Notes under the pieces: generated by a model
The model's input: only the letters and a program-made list of their open reading frames with translations
What the model was told of the DNA's origin: nothing
The model's database searches: none
Part shown: piece by piece, positions 24,581-33,188 of the stretch
How the letters are laid out: every line of letters begins with the position of its first letter
Position numbering within the stretch: position 1 is the stretch's first letter
Program-made: the position numbers and the translations under genes
NCBI RefSeq assembly: GCF_014646055.1
Contig: NZ_BMMS01000009.1
Span: 62,001 to 126,000 of the forward strand
Source of the DNA: Wenjunlia tyrosinilytica
GTDB lineage: Bacteria; Actinomycetota; Actinomycetes; Streptomycetales; Streptomycetaceae
Direction: 5' to 3'
DNA: 64,000 nucleotides

Positions 24581-25015
24581 CTACATCTCGGCGAGCTTCT
24601 CCAGGATCGGTGCCGCCTCACGGAGCTTGCGCCACTCGTCCTCGGTCAGTCCGCTCGCCAGCTCCGCCAGCCAGGCGTTGCGGCGACGGCGGCTCTCCTC
24701 AAGGATCGCCTCGGCCTGCTCCGTCTGCGACACGACGATCTGCCGTCGGTCGTCCGGATGGGGCTCCCTGCTGACCAGGCCCTTGGCCTCCAGCATCGCC
24801 ACGATGCGGGTCATCGAGGGCGGCTGGACGTGCTCCTTGCGCGCCAGTTCCCCCGGGGTGGCCGAGCCACAACGGGTGAGCGTGCCGAGCACGGACATCT
24901 CCGTCGGGCTGAGCGACTCGTCGACGCGCTGGTGGCGCAGTCGCCGCGACAGACGCAGGACCGCCGCTCGCAGGCTGCTCACCGCGGTGAGGTCGTCCTT
25001 GGACAGTTCCGCCAT
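24581..25015 (-). CDS. MarR-family transcriptional regulator
   Basis: 144 aa from the ATG at 25013-25015 (MAELSKDDLTAVSSLRAAVLRL). The winged HTH is clear (SPTEMSVLGTLTRCGSATPGELARKEHVQPPSMTRIVAMLEAKGLVSREPHPDDRRQIVVS). It is probably autoregulated and represses the MFS gene directly downstream until an effector binds. The in-frame ATG six codons earlier lies in the operator-like dyad. A TACGCT hexamer 6 nt before the chosen ATG suggests a leaderless mRNA. Confidence 0.88.
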   Translation of the reverse strand: MAELSKDDLTAVSSLRAAVLRLSRRLRHQRVDESLSPTEMSVLGTLTRCGSATPGELARKEHVQPPSMTRIVAMLEAKGLVSREPHPDDRRQIVVSQTEQAEAILEESRRRRNAWLAELASGLTEDEWRKLREAAPILEKLAEM

Positions 25016-25019
25016 GTCG

Positions 25020-25045
25020 TTAGCGTAACTCATTACCCTCGCTAA
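25020..25045. promoter_or_regulatory. Nested dyad, candidate MarR operator
   Basis: TTAGCG (25020-25025) and CGCTAA (25040-25045) flank a second dyad GTAA-CTCA-TTAC (25024-25035). The element covers the promoter and lies 5 bp from the MarR start codon, in the spacer shared with the ribbon-helix-helix gene. Confidence 0.55.
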
Positions 25046-25165
25046 GGAAAATGCGAACAGGAAGGAATGCCGGAACAGACCAAACCCGACCGGACCGATC
25101 ACACTTTGGGCGGACTACGGCGAAAACGAGAGAATCCATCGCATCCGTGCTCACCGCGCGCGAGC

Positions 25166-25360
25166 ATGACCGGTATGGGGACGACAGTGCTCAGCCTTCG
25201 CCTCGACAGCGATCTGCTCGAGAGGATCAGGATGCGCGCGGCTCAGCGCGGCACGACCGTGCGGGACTACGTGCTGGACACCCTGACGCGCGACGACTTC
25301 GACCAGCGCTTCAGCGCCTCCGTGGAGGAGGCCCAGGAACTCTACGGGGACGCCTCCTAG
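25166..25360 (+). CDS. Small ribbon-helix-helix-like protein
   Basis: 64 aa if started at the ATG at 25166 (61 aa from 25175, MGTTVLSLRLD). TTVLSLRLDSDLLERIRMRAAQRGTTVRDYVLDTLTRDDFDQRF has the beta-helix-helix pattern of Arc/CopG-type DNA-binding or antitoxin proteins. No toxin gene is adjacent. No Shine-Dalgarno is visible at either start. A strong terminator follows. Confidence 0.65.
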   Translation: MTGMGTTVLSLRLDSDLLERIRMRAAQRGTTVRDYVLDTLTRDDFDQRFSASVEEAQELYGDAS

Positions 25361-25377
25361 GCGCCCCCGTCGCACAT

Positions 25378-25424
25378 GGGTCGGCCCAGGCACGGAACGT
25401 CCGTTCCCGCCCCTGGGCCGACCC
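25378..25424. terminator. Hairpin terminator with nested loop
   Basis: GGGTCGGCCCAGG (25378-25390) pairs perfectly with CCTGGGCCGACCC (25412-25424). The loop itself holds a GGAACG/GTTCC hairpin. It lies 17 nt past the ribbon-helix-helix gene stop. Confidence 0.8.
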
Positions 25425-25510
25425 GTGCCGCTACCGCCGGACGAACAGCATCTGCGCGCGTAGACACCGGGCCGACCTTGTGCCTTCGTCCAAGCCCTAG
25501 GCTGAGCCTC

Positions 25511-25879
25511 ATGGCCAAGACCCCGCTCCGCCCGGCCCCCGAGCCCCTCGAGGCGAACGATGTGGCGATCGTCACCGGAGGCACGATCCTCTGGTTCGTC
25601 CTCTTCCTCGTCCAGCTGCCGTTCTACGGCTGGTTCGACGACCACGGGCACGCCTGGTGGGTGTGGACCTGCCTCGCCGGAGCCGGGCTGGGCCTGATCG
25701 GCCTGTGGTATGTGCGGCGCAGGCGGGACGCCATCCGCCGCCACGAGCGGTCCGGGAACGGGCCGGGGAACGGGAACGGGAAGGGGCCGGGGAGCGGGCC
25801 GGGGGCCGGTCACGACGGCGGGCAGGAGAGCGGCCCGGACAGCGGACGGTCCGGACAGGACCCTGCGACCCGGGGATGA
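25511..25879 (+). CDS. DUF2530 membrane protein
   Basis: 122 aa. Two transmembrane helices (VTGGTILWFVLFLVQLPFYGW and WVWTCLAGAGLGLIGLWYV) flanked by ANDVAIVTGG and RRRRDAIRRHE match DUF2530. The last 45 residues are a low-complexity Gly/Asn/Ser/Lys tail (GNGPGNGNGKGPGSGPG). Function is unknown. TAGGCT (25498-25503) lies 7 nt before the ATG and no SD is seen, pointing to a leaderless transcript. It may be co-transcribed with the ATPase downstream. Confidence 0.8.
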   Translation: MAKTPLRPAPEPLEANDVAIVTGGTILWFVLFLVQLPFYGWFDDHGHAWWVWTCLAGAGLGLIGLWYVRRRRDAIRRHERSGNGPGNGNGKGPGSGPGAGHDGGQESGPDSGRSGQDPATRG

Positions 25880-25954
25880 TCCGGGTCCTCCTCCGGTACC
25901 GTTCCTGGCCGCCACCACAGGCATTCACGACCGACCGCCCGTAACGTCGGTGGC

Positions 25955-28459
25955 ATGACCGATCGGACCGGGACCGACGCGGCCGTGCCCGCGGCCCGTG
26001 TCAGCGGGCTCACCGAGGCCGAGGTCGGCGAGCGGGTCGCCCGCGGAGACGTCAACGACATCCCCGTCCGCTCCTCCCGCAGCACCGCCGAGATCGTCAA
26101 GGCGAATGTCTTCACCCGCTTCAACGCGATCATCGGCGTGCTCTTCGTGATCATCGTCGCGGTCGCGCCGATCCAGGACGGCCTGTTCGGCTTCGTCATC
26201 ATCGCGAACACCTTCATCGGCATCATCCAGGAACTGCGCGCCAAGAAGACCCTGGACGGCCTCGCGCTCATCGGCGAGGCGAGACCCGTCGTCCGCCGTG
26301 CGGGCCGCGCCCTCGAGGTGTCGACCGCCGAGATCGTCCTCGACGACGTCGTCGAACTCGGCCCAGGCGACAAGGCCGTCGTCGACGGGGTTGTGGTCCA
26401 GGCAGAGGGGCTGGAGATCGACGAGTCCCTGCTGACCGGCGAGGCCGACCCCGTCCTCAAGAACGCGGGCGACGAGGTGATGTCCGGCAGCTTCGTCGTG
26501 GCCGGGACCGGCGCCTTCACCGCCACCAAGGTCGGGCGCGAGGCCTACGCGGCGCGACTGGCGGAGGAGGCCAGCCGGTTCACCCTCGTCGCTTCCGAGC
26601 TGCGCAACGGCATCAACACCATCCTGCGGTACGTCACCTATCTGATGGCCCCTACCGCCCTCGCGCTCATCGCCAGCCAGCTCTACGTCGAGAAGCACGA
26701 CTGGAAGGAAGCGGTGCGCAGGATGGTCGGCGGCATCGTGCCCATGGTCCCCGAAGGGCTGGTGCTGCTGACGTCCGTGGCGTTCGCGATCGGGGTCGTG
26801 CGGCTCGGCCGCCGGCAGTGCCTGGTGCAGGAACTGCCCGCCATCGAGGGGCTGGCCAGGGTGGACACGGTGTGCCTGGACAAGACCGGCACGCTCACCG
26901 AGGGCGGCATGGACGTCAAGGAGCTGATCGTCCTGGACGGGGAGGAAGGCCGCGCCCATCGTGCGCTGGGCGCCCTCGGCGCGTCCGACCAGCGCCCCAA
27001 CGCCAGCCTCCAGGCGATCATCGAGGCGTACCCCTCCGGCTCGTCGCCCCCCTCCGGAGAGGGTCCCTCGGGCTCCCCCGGCCCTCCCGGCTCGTCGGGC
27101 TCCCCCGGCTCGTCGGACTCGCACGGCTCCTCGGGCTCCTCGGGCCCCTCGGGTGACGGCTGGCGGGCGGTGGAGACCCTGCCGTTCTCGTCCGCGCGCA
27201 AGTACAGCGGAGCGACGTTCGCCGAGCCCTCCGGCGAACGCAGCACCTGGCTGCTCGGCGCCCCCGACGTCCTGCTGCCCTACGAGCACGAGGCCCTGCC
27301 GGACATCGAGCGGCTCAACGAGCAGGGGATGCGCGTCCTCCTGCTCGCGCGGACGCGTGAGCGGCTGACCGATCCGGAGGCGGGGACACGGCCAGCCCCC
27401 GTGGCACTCGTCGTCCTCGAACAGCGGCTGCGCCCCGACGCCTCCGAGACGCTGCGGTACTTCGCCGATCAGAATGTCAGGGCGAAGGTGATCTCCGGCG
27501 ACAACGCGGTGTCGGTCGGAGCTGTCGCCGCCACCCTCGGGCTGCCGGGCGCGGACACCCCGGTGGACGCCCGGATCCTGCCCGCCGAGAAGGACGCGAT
27601 GGCGAAGGCGCTGGAGGGCGGCACGGTCTTCGGCCGGGTGACGCCCCAGCAGAAACGGGACATGGTGGGCGCGTTGCAGTCGCGCGGGCACACCGTGGCG
27701 ATGACCGGTGACGGCGTCAATGACGTCCTGGCGCTCAAGGACGCCGACATCGGTGTGGCCATGGGCTCCGGGTCGGAGGCGACCCGGGCGGTGGCGCAGA
27801 TCGTCCTGCTCAACAACAGCTTCTCCACGCTGCCTTCGGTGGTCGCCGAGGGACGGCGGGTCATCGGCAATATCGAGCGAGTCGCCAATCTCTTCCTCAC
27901 CAAGACCGTCTACTCGGTGCTGCTGGCGCTGCTGGTGGCGATATTCCAGCTCCCCTATCCGTTCCTGCCCCGCCATTTGACGCTGCTGTCGACGCTGACG
28001 ATCGGCATCCCGGCGTTCTTCCTGGCCCTGGCCCCGAACAAGGAGCGGGCGCGGCCCGGCTTCGTGCGCCGGGTGATGCGGTACGCGCTGCCCGCGGGGA
28101 TCATCGCGGGGCTGGCGACCTTTGTCTCGTATCTGCTGGCGAGGCATCACTACTCGGGGCCGGAGGCGCTCCAGGCGGAGACGAGTGTGGCGACGCTGAC
28201 GCTGTTCCTCGTGGCGATATGGGTGCTGGCGATCATCGCCCGGCCGTACACGTGGTGGCGGATCGGGCTGGTGCTGGCGATGGGCCTCGGGTTCTTCGTC
28301 GTGCTGGTCACCCCGTATCTGCAGACGTTCTTCGAGCTGAGGCTGGTCGGCGTCGAGGAGCCCTGGATGGGCGTGGGGGTCGCCGTGGTGGCGTCGGTGG
28401 TGCTGGAGTGCGTGTGGCGGCTGGAGGCCCGTGCGGCCAGAGCTCACCCCACCCACTAA
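25955..28459 (+). CDS. Cation-transporting P-type ATPase (CtpE-like)
   Basis: 834 aa. It has all P-type landmarks: the actuator loop LLTGEADPV (TGES variant), the M4 motif [17 protein letters not shown] (PEGL), the phosphorylation site [10 protein letters not shown], a hinge [27 protein letters not shown], and about 8-10 transmembrane helices. It resembles mycobacterial CtpE, a calcium-linked P-type ATPase; ion specificity here is inference. The nucleotide-binding domain contains a 45-residue Gly/Ser/Pro insertion at about 358-402. TAACGT (25942-25947) lies 7 nt before the ATG (leaderless). A small His-rich membrane protein follows after 11 nt. Confidence 0.9.
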   Translation: MTDRTGTDAAVPAARVSGLTEAEVGERVARGDVNDIPVRSSRSTAEIVKANVFTRFNAIIGVLFVIIVAVAPIQDGLFGFVIIANTFIGIIQELRAKKTLDGLALIGEARPVVRRAGRALEVSTAEIVLDDVVELGPGDKAVVDGVVVQAEGLEIDESLLTGEADPVLKNAGDEVMSGSFVVAGTGAFTATKVGREAYAARLAEEASRFTLVASELRNGINTILRYVTYLMAPTALALIASQLYVEKHDWKEAVRRMVGGIVPMVPEGLVLLTSVAFAIGVVRLGRRQCLVQELPAIEGLARVDTVCLDKTGTLTEGGMDVKELIVLDGEEGRAHRALGALGASDQRPNASLQAIIEAYPSGSSPPSGEGPSGSPGPPGSSGSPGSSDSHGSSGSSGPSGDGWRAVETLPFSSARKYSGATFAEPSGERSTWLLGAPDVLLPYEHEALPDIERLNEQGMRVLLLARTRERLTDPEAGTRPAPVALVVLEQRLRPDASETLRYFADQNVRAKVISGDNAVSVGAVAATLGLPGADTPVDARILPAEKDAMAKALEGGTVFGRVTPQQKRDMVGALQSRGHTVAMTGDGVNDVLALKDADIGVAMGSGSEATRAVAQIVLLNNSFSTLPSVVAEGRRVIGNIERVANLFLTKTVYSVLLALLVAIFQLPYPFLPRHLTLLSTLTIGIPAFFLALAPNKERARPGFVRRVMRYALPAGIIAGLATFVSYLLARHHYSGPEALQAETSVATLTLFLVAIWVLAIIARPYTWWRIGLVLAMGLGFFVVLVTPYLQTFFELRLVGVEEPWMGVGVAVVASVVLECVWRLEARAARAHPTH

Positions 28460-28470
28460 GGTCTGCGTTC

Positions 28471-28665
28471 ATGACAATTAACGGGGCACTTCGGACGACG
28501 GGCGGGATACTGGCACGCGGTCGTCGTGGCGGTCACCACTACCACCACTACCACGGGAGCGGCAGCGGCGGCGGCGGCTCGATGCCGACATGGATGTGGG
28601 TGCTGATCGCCCTCGTGGTCATCGGCCTGGTCGTGTGGGGCTTCAGCCGCAGCCAGTCCGACTGA
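28471..28665 (+). CDS. His-rich single-pass membrane protein
   Basis: 64 aa. The N-terminal third contains GGHHYHHYHGSGSGGGGS (five His in eight residues), then one transmembrane helix (WMWVLIALVVIGLVVWGF) and a short polar tail RSQSD. The His cluster could bind divalent metal next to a P-type ATPase gene (inference). Start evidence: ATG at 28471 with TAAGGT at 28457-28462, 8 nt upstream. That -10 overlaps the ATPase stop codon, so it may have its own leaderless transcript. Confidence 0.65.
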   Translation: MTINGALRTTGGILARGRRGGHHYHHYHGSGSGGGGSMPTWMWVLIALVVIGLVVWGFSRSQSD

Positions 28666-28676
28666 GTCATCAGAGC

Positions 28677-28698
28677 GGCGGGGCCCCCGCGCCCCGCC
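28677..28698 (+). terminator. Short GC hairpin terminator
   Basis: GGCGGGGC (28677-28684) pairs with GCCCCGCC (28691-28698) 12 nt after the His-rich gene stop. Two copies of a GGGCCGCTCGGCGGGCT-like unit follow at about 28707-28755. Confidence 0.55.
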
Positions 28699-28757
28699 GG
28701 GCGCTCGGGCCGCTCGGCGGGCTCCGCGTGCTCGGGGCCGCTCGGCGGGCTGGGCGG

Positions 28758-31700
28758 CTATTCGAACCAGCGGGCCTCGGCGAGTTCCGCCGAGCGGTCC
28801 GGCTCCGCCAGGAGTGCGGCGATCTCGAAGCGGCGCTGCCACTGGCCGGCCGCCCAGGCCAGGCCCGCGGCGACCCCCTCCAGGGTCGCCGCGTGCAGCA
28901 CCCCGTCGACGTAGCGCCAGTCCACCTCGACATCGCCGGTGACGCGCAGTTCCTCGTGCTCGAAGTAGCTCTCGGGGGCGCCCGGCAGGACGGCGAGCAC
29001 CTCGGCCGGCACACCGTGGGGCTCTCCCTCGGTGACGATCTCGGCGGTGTGCGCGTCGCCCGCCTTCCGCACCTGGAGGAGCTCGGCGAGGTCGTCCGCC
29101 AGGCGCGGCGGCACCGGCAGCAGGGGTCCGTCCGCCGCCAGCGGCAGCAGGTCGGGGGCATCGGCGATGACGGCGTCGGCGGCGTCCACGACCTCCGTCG
29201 AGCCGTCGACCACGGCCCGCAATTCGTCGGGCAGGGTCAGCGTCTGCGGGTCGAGCTCGGCCAGGGCGGCGTAGATGCCGTGCAGTTGCGAGGGGCTGAC
29301 CTCGCGGTCGGGGTCGGCGAGGCGGGCCAGCAGCTCGGCCGGGCCACCGGGCTCGTCCAGGAGCGCGGCCACCGACGTCCGCACGCCGAGGCAGCGCAGC
29401 ACCTGGTCGTCGGGGAGCGGGTGCTCCACGTCGACTCCGGCGTCGTCGTAGAGCCCTTCGAGCAACGGGTCGCCACCCGCAGCCCGCAGACCGACCGGGC
29501 GGCGGCCGTCGAGCACCGGGTGGTCGCGCAGCCACCAGGCGGTGTACGGGCGGACGTTCTGCGTGGAGCCGTCCGGCAGGAGCACCCGCACCGGGGCGAT
29601 CAGCGCGTCCCGCAGCGGCGGCTGGGCGAGCATGGACAGCGCCTGCGGCCAGGCGTCGTCATCCACGAGGTCGAGGTCGCGCACAGCCACCAGCTCGGTG
29701 GCCACGGGCGGGACATCGGACTCGGGCAGCTGGTCGAGCACGTCCTCGCACCACACGTCCACGGCGTCCAGCAGGCCGACGTCCTCGGCCCAGGGCTCCA
29801 GGCCCTCGTCGGGTTCGAGGTCGTCGGGGTCGAGGACGACGTCCTCCGCGCGCACCAGCGCGAAGGTGGCCAGGACGCCCAGCGCTGTCAGCGGACGCTC
29901 CCCCCACCGCTCCAGCAGCTCGACGTCGCAGGCGGCGAGCTCGCCCTCGCGGATGACGGCCTCGAAAGGGCTGCCCGGCAGGACCAGCTCCGCCGCGGGA
30001 GCGAGCTCCCCCTCGTCGTCGGGGAGGGCCAGCGCGCCCAGCCACGGCTCCTCGCCGGGACCGATACCGCTGGCCTGGACGAGCCGGAGGACCACGTCCG
30101 CCAGTTCGTCGGCGGCCAGCGGGCCCTGGTCCTCGTCCCACGCCTCCTCGGCGTCGAGCGAGTCGGCGACGGCGGCCCTCACCTGGGCAGTGGTCAGCAC
30201 CGCGCGGGCGGTGGCCGGAAGCGCGCCCAGCTTCTCCAGCAGGGGATGGGCGGCGTCGGGATGCGCGACCTTCAGCCCGAGACGAGCCAGGCGGGCGGGG
30301 TCGATGCCGTGGTGCTCGGTGTTCGGGTCGTTGGCGTCGGGCAGCGGCAGGAGCACCTGGCGCGGCCCGGTGACCGTCCGGCCGTCGGCGAGCGGCACGG
30401 GAAGCCCGCCGAGCAGGTCGGGATCGGTGCCGGAGAGGGCGCCGTACAGCCGGTACCACCAGTCGGCGGGGCGTTCCAGACCGGCGAGGCGGTCGATCAT
30501 CTCGCCGAGCGGGACACGGTGGACGCCGAGGGTGCGCAGCTCCACCCGGCGCTCGAGGCCACCGGGGATCAGGGTGTGGAAGACCTCGGCGAGAACGGCG
30601 ACGGTGGCGGCGTTGGCGCCCTCGACGAGTTCGGCGTCGGCGGGGCGCAGCGCGAGAGGTACGTCCTCGTCCTCCGGCGGGGCGGCGGCGGTGGGCAGGA
30701 AACGGGTGCTGGGCAGGAGTTCGAGCACGCCGCGGCGCAGGCGGGCGTCGAGCTCGCCCTTGCCCAAGGGGCCGGGTACGAGGCTGAGGGTGCCCACACC
30801 GACCGGCTCCCAGTCGCACAGGAGCTTCACATAGGCCCGGGCGGCCTGCGAGAGCAGGAACTCGGTGAGCGGGCCGGGGGCGGCATGGCGGCGGGTGGGG
30901 TCCAGGGGCAGGCTCGCGATGAGGAGCGCGGGCACCCCGAGGGGTTCGTCGGTGGGGGTCGGGGCGTGCACGACGGGTGCGGTACGGGTGGCGGCGGGGG
31001 CGCCGTCGCTGCCCACGGGAACGGCCCAGGTCAGCGCCCAGGAGGGACGCAGGCGCTCCTCGACGGGGCGGTCGGCGAGGAGCTCCGCGGCGATGGGGCC
31101 CTGGGCACTCTCGACGCGCCAACGGGTGGTGCCGTTGGCGGAGTCGGTGACGACGACGATGTTCTGCTCTTCGCTCCGGATGAGGGTGCGCACGCCCTCG
31201 GGGGTCTCGACGACGACCTCGGCCAGGCCGGGGAGGGTGAGGAGGAGGGCGTCGTCGATCGCGGCGAGGAGGCGCTGGACGAGGTCCTCGGCGGCGCCGT
31301 CGCGCAGGGGCAGGACGACGACGGTGTCATAACCGTCGGGAGGTGTGCCCTCGGCGGGCAACGGCAGTCGAAGGAGCGGCACATGGCCGTCGCGGCGGCG
31401 AAGTTCGTCGCCGAGGCCGGAGCTTGTGCGGGCCGTCTCCTCGGCCAGTTCGCGTGCCTCGGCGAGCGACCAGCGCACCCCGCCGGAGCGGCCGATGACG
31501 GCGGGCTCGTCGGTGACGGCGAGGACGGCGGAGAACCCGACACCGAAACGGCCGACGGTGGGCTGGGTGTCGTCGCGCTTGGCGGAGGCGCGGAGGGTGG
31601 ACAGGGACTCGACACCGGCGGCGTCGAGCCCGGCGCCGGTGTTGGCGGCGGCGAGCATGGCCGGCTGGCCGCCGTGGGCGGGGTGGAGGATGAGCCGGAG

Positions 31701-31940
31701 ACGGCCGGGGACACGGGCGCGGGCGGCGGCGTCGGCGGCGTTCTGGGCGAGCTCCACGACGAGGCGGTCACGGTAGCCACCGAGGACGAGGTCCTCCTCG
31801 GCGTTGGCGTCCTCGCGGAAGCGGGCGGGCGAGGCGGCCCAGGCATCGAGCACGGCCCCGCGCAGGTCAGTGGTCCCGAAGGGGTCGGCTCCGCCGGACT
31901 GCCCTTGGACCAACGACGACAAAAACGATGCCGTTCCCAC
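28758..31940 (-). CDS. Giant sacsin-like GHKL-ATPase-domain protein
   Basis: 1060 aa, GTG at 31938-31940 behind GGAGGAGAG. The N-terminal 170 residues carry an Hsp90/GHKL ATP-binding fold: VVELAQNAADAAARARVPGR (N box, with Asn and Asp), AAANTGAGLDAAGVESL (G1) and VGRFGVGFSAVLAV (G2). The remaining 850 residues are acidic and repeat-like, with many LPDG/LPLADG-type strands, and have no known enzymatic motif. The organisation matches bacterial sacsin N-terminal ATP-binding-like proteins found as single genes in Streptomyces. A chaperone-like role is inference. The 3' end is 60 bp from the terminator region of the ATPase cluster. Its upstream region is the 160-bp repeat array. Confidence 0.8.
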   Translation of the reverse strand: MGTASFLSSLVQGQSGGADPFGTTDLRGAVLDAWAASPARFREDANAEEDLVLGGYRDRLVVELAQNAADAAARARVPGRLRLILHPAHGGQPAMLAAANTGAGLDAAGVESLSTLRASAKRDDTQPTVGRFGVGFSAVLAVTDEPAVIGRSGGVRWSLAEARELAEETARTSSGLGDELRRRDGHVPLLRLPLPAEGTPPDGYDTVVVLPLRDGAAEDLVQRLLAAIDDALLLTLPGLAEVVVETPEGVRTLIRSEEQNIVVVTDSANGTTRWRVESAQGPIAAELLADRPVEERLRPSWALTWAVPVGSDGAPAATRTAPVVHAPTPTDEPLGVPALLIASLPLDPTRRHAAPGPLTEFLLSQAARAYVKLLCDWEPVGVGTLSLVPGPLGKGELDARLRRGVLELLPSTRFLPTAAAPPEDEDVPLALRPADAELVEGANAATVAVLAEVFHTLIPGGLERRVELRTLGVHRVPLGEMIDRLAGLERPADWWYRLYGALSGTDPDLLGGLPVPLADGRTVTGPRQVLLPLPDANDPNTEHHGIDPARLARLGLKVAHPDAAHPLLEKLGALPATARAVLTTAQVRAAVADSLDAEEAWDEDQGPLAADELADVVLRLVQASGIGPGEEPWLGALALPDDEGELAPAAELVLPGSPFEAVIREGELAACDVELLERWGERPLTALGVLATFALVRAEDVVLDPDDLEPDEGLEPWAEDVGLLDAVDVWCEDVLDQLPESDVPPVATELVAVRDLDLVDDDAWPQALSMLAQPPLRDALIAPVRVLLPDGSTQNVRPYTAWWLRDHPVLDGRRPVGLRAAGGDPLLEGLYDDAGVDVEHPLPDDQVLRCLGVRTSVAALLDEPGGPAELLARLADPDREVSPSQLHGIYAALAELDPQTLTLPDELRAVVDGSTEVVDAADAVIADAPDLLPLAADGPLLPVPPRLADDLAELLQVRKAGDAHTAEIVTEGEPHGVPAEVLAVLPGAPESYFEHEELRVTGDVEVDWRYVDGVLHAATLEGVAAGLAWAAGQWQRRFEIAALLAEPDRSAELAEARWFE

Positions 31941-32060
31941 TGCCGCTCTCCTCCGCCACCGACGCCGAGCTACCTGGTCCGGTGAAGGTACAGCCGAACC
32001 GCCCTGGGAACATCATCGCCCTTGTGGGCGGCGACGGGGACCGGAGCCGGGGGGCGAGCT
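31941..32060. other. Upstream region of the sacsin-like gene
   Basis: 120 bp with the Shine-Dalgarno of the minus-strand gene and presumably its promoter. No separate feature is seen. Confidence 0.4.
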
Positions 32061-32700
32061 GGTGACGCTGGTCCGACGGTCTCGTTTGCCGGGCGGCGGT
32101 TCGATCTGCGCGCTGCCGCGCGAAGGACAAAGGCACCAGCAACGGCGGAAGGTGGGCGAGGGGCCTGCTCCGGCAGCCGGGCGGCGGCTTCGAAGCGCCG
32201 CTTCGCGGCGATAGTGACGGACAGGCGCCGCCGGTCCGACGGTCTCGTTTGCCGGGCGGCGGTTCCATCTGCGCGCTGCCGCGCGAAGGACAAAGGCACC
32301 AGCAACGGCGGAAGGGGCCGGGGCCCGCTCCGGCAGCCGGGCGGCGGCTTCGAAGCGCCGCTTCGCGGCGATAGTGACGGACTGGTGACGCTGGTCCGAC
32401 GGTCTCGTTTGCCGGGCGGCGGTTCCATCTGCGCGCTGCCGCACGAAGGACAAAGGCACCAGCAACGGCGGAAGGGGCCGGGGCCCGCTCCGGCAGCCGG
32501 GCGGCGGCTTCGAAGCGCCGCTTCGCGGCGATAGTGACGGACTGGTGACGCCGATCTGACGGCTCCACCACCGGGCGGCGGTTCGATCTGCGCGCTGCCG
32601 CACGAAGGACAAACGCGCCAGCAACGGCGGAAGGGCGGGCGAGGGACCTGCTCCGGCAGCCGGGCGGCGGTTTACTAGCGCCGCTTCGCGGCGAGGGGAC
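32061..32700. repeat. 160-bp tandem repeat, four copies
   Basis: Four head-to-tail units can be aligned by the landmark GACGGTCTCGTTTGCCGGGC and its equivalent at 32081, 32244, 32404 and 32563 (spacings 163, 160, 159). Each unit also contains GAAGGACAAAGGCACCAGCA, CTCCGGCAGCCGGGCGGCGG and CTTCGAAGCGCCGCTTCGCG, the last forming a small hairpin. Copies 2 and 3 are almost identical; copy 4 is the most diverged. Period changes that are not multiples of three, and different frames across copies, argue against coding. Confidence 0.92.
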
Positions 32701-32708
32701 GGGTGGCA

Positions 32709-32828
32709 GGGGTACGGGGATGCCGTTTTCAAAACTGGTGGTGAGAATTTGGCCGCGCGCCCCCGCGCACACCCCCCTGGGCACAAGTGAAATTGCACCA
32801 CCAATTTCAGAAACGGTACCCATACCCC
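32709..32828. repeat. Imperfect 44-bp inverted repeat at the centre of the array
   Basis: 32709-32752 and 32784-32828 are about 75% complementary. They share GGGGTAYGGG, CCGTTTTC/CCGTTTCT and TGGTGGTG blocks and surround a 31-bp GC-rich centre. It could extrude as a cruciform or form an RNA stem. Confidence 0.75.
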
Positions 32829-32842
32829 CGGCCCGTGCACGC

Positions 32843-33149
32843 CTCACCGACGCGAAGCGGCGCGCGAAAACCGCCGACCCGGCGGCGCGGCCGCACCTCG
32901 CGCCCACTTTCGCCGTTGCCGACGCTTTTATCCTTCGCGCGACAGCGCGCGGACCGAACTGCCACCCGGCAAAGAAAACCGTCACACCAGCGCCACAACC
33001 CCGACCCCACAACCCCGACCCACAACCCCGACCCACGAACCAGACCCGCCCGACGGGGCAGGCCCACCCCGCGCCCGCCTCTGCCGTTGTCGGCGTTCCT
33101 GTCTCACTCGCGCGGGAAGTGCGCAACCCACGCCCCGCCCGGCGGCGCC
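32843..33149. repeat. Inverted, decayed copies of the 160-bp unit
   Basis: 32843-32995 reads like the reverse complement of one 160-bp unit: GACGCGAAGCGGCG, then TTTCGCCGTTGCCGACGCTTTT, TCCTTCGCGCGACAGCGCGC and GGCAAAGAAAACCGTCACAC all correspond in order. A second, more eroded fragment (33069-33149) follows. Between them, CCACAACCCCGAC is repeated three to four times (about 32994-33040). Confidence 0.75.
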
Positions 33150-33188
33150 GCCGTCGCGGCGACGCCGGCCCGCGTCCCCGCGCGCCGC

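Noticed and set aside
25925-28456. 843-codon minus-strand open frame
   Set aside because: Mirror image of the P-type ATPase gene, which has complete motifs on the plus strand.
28590-31985. 1131-codon plus-strand open frame
   Set aside because: Antisense to the sacsin-like ATPase, with Gly/Val/Gln/His-rich low complexity typical of high-GC reverse frames.
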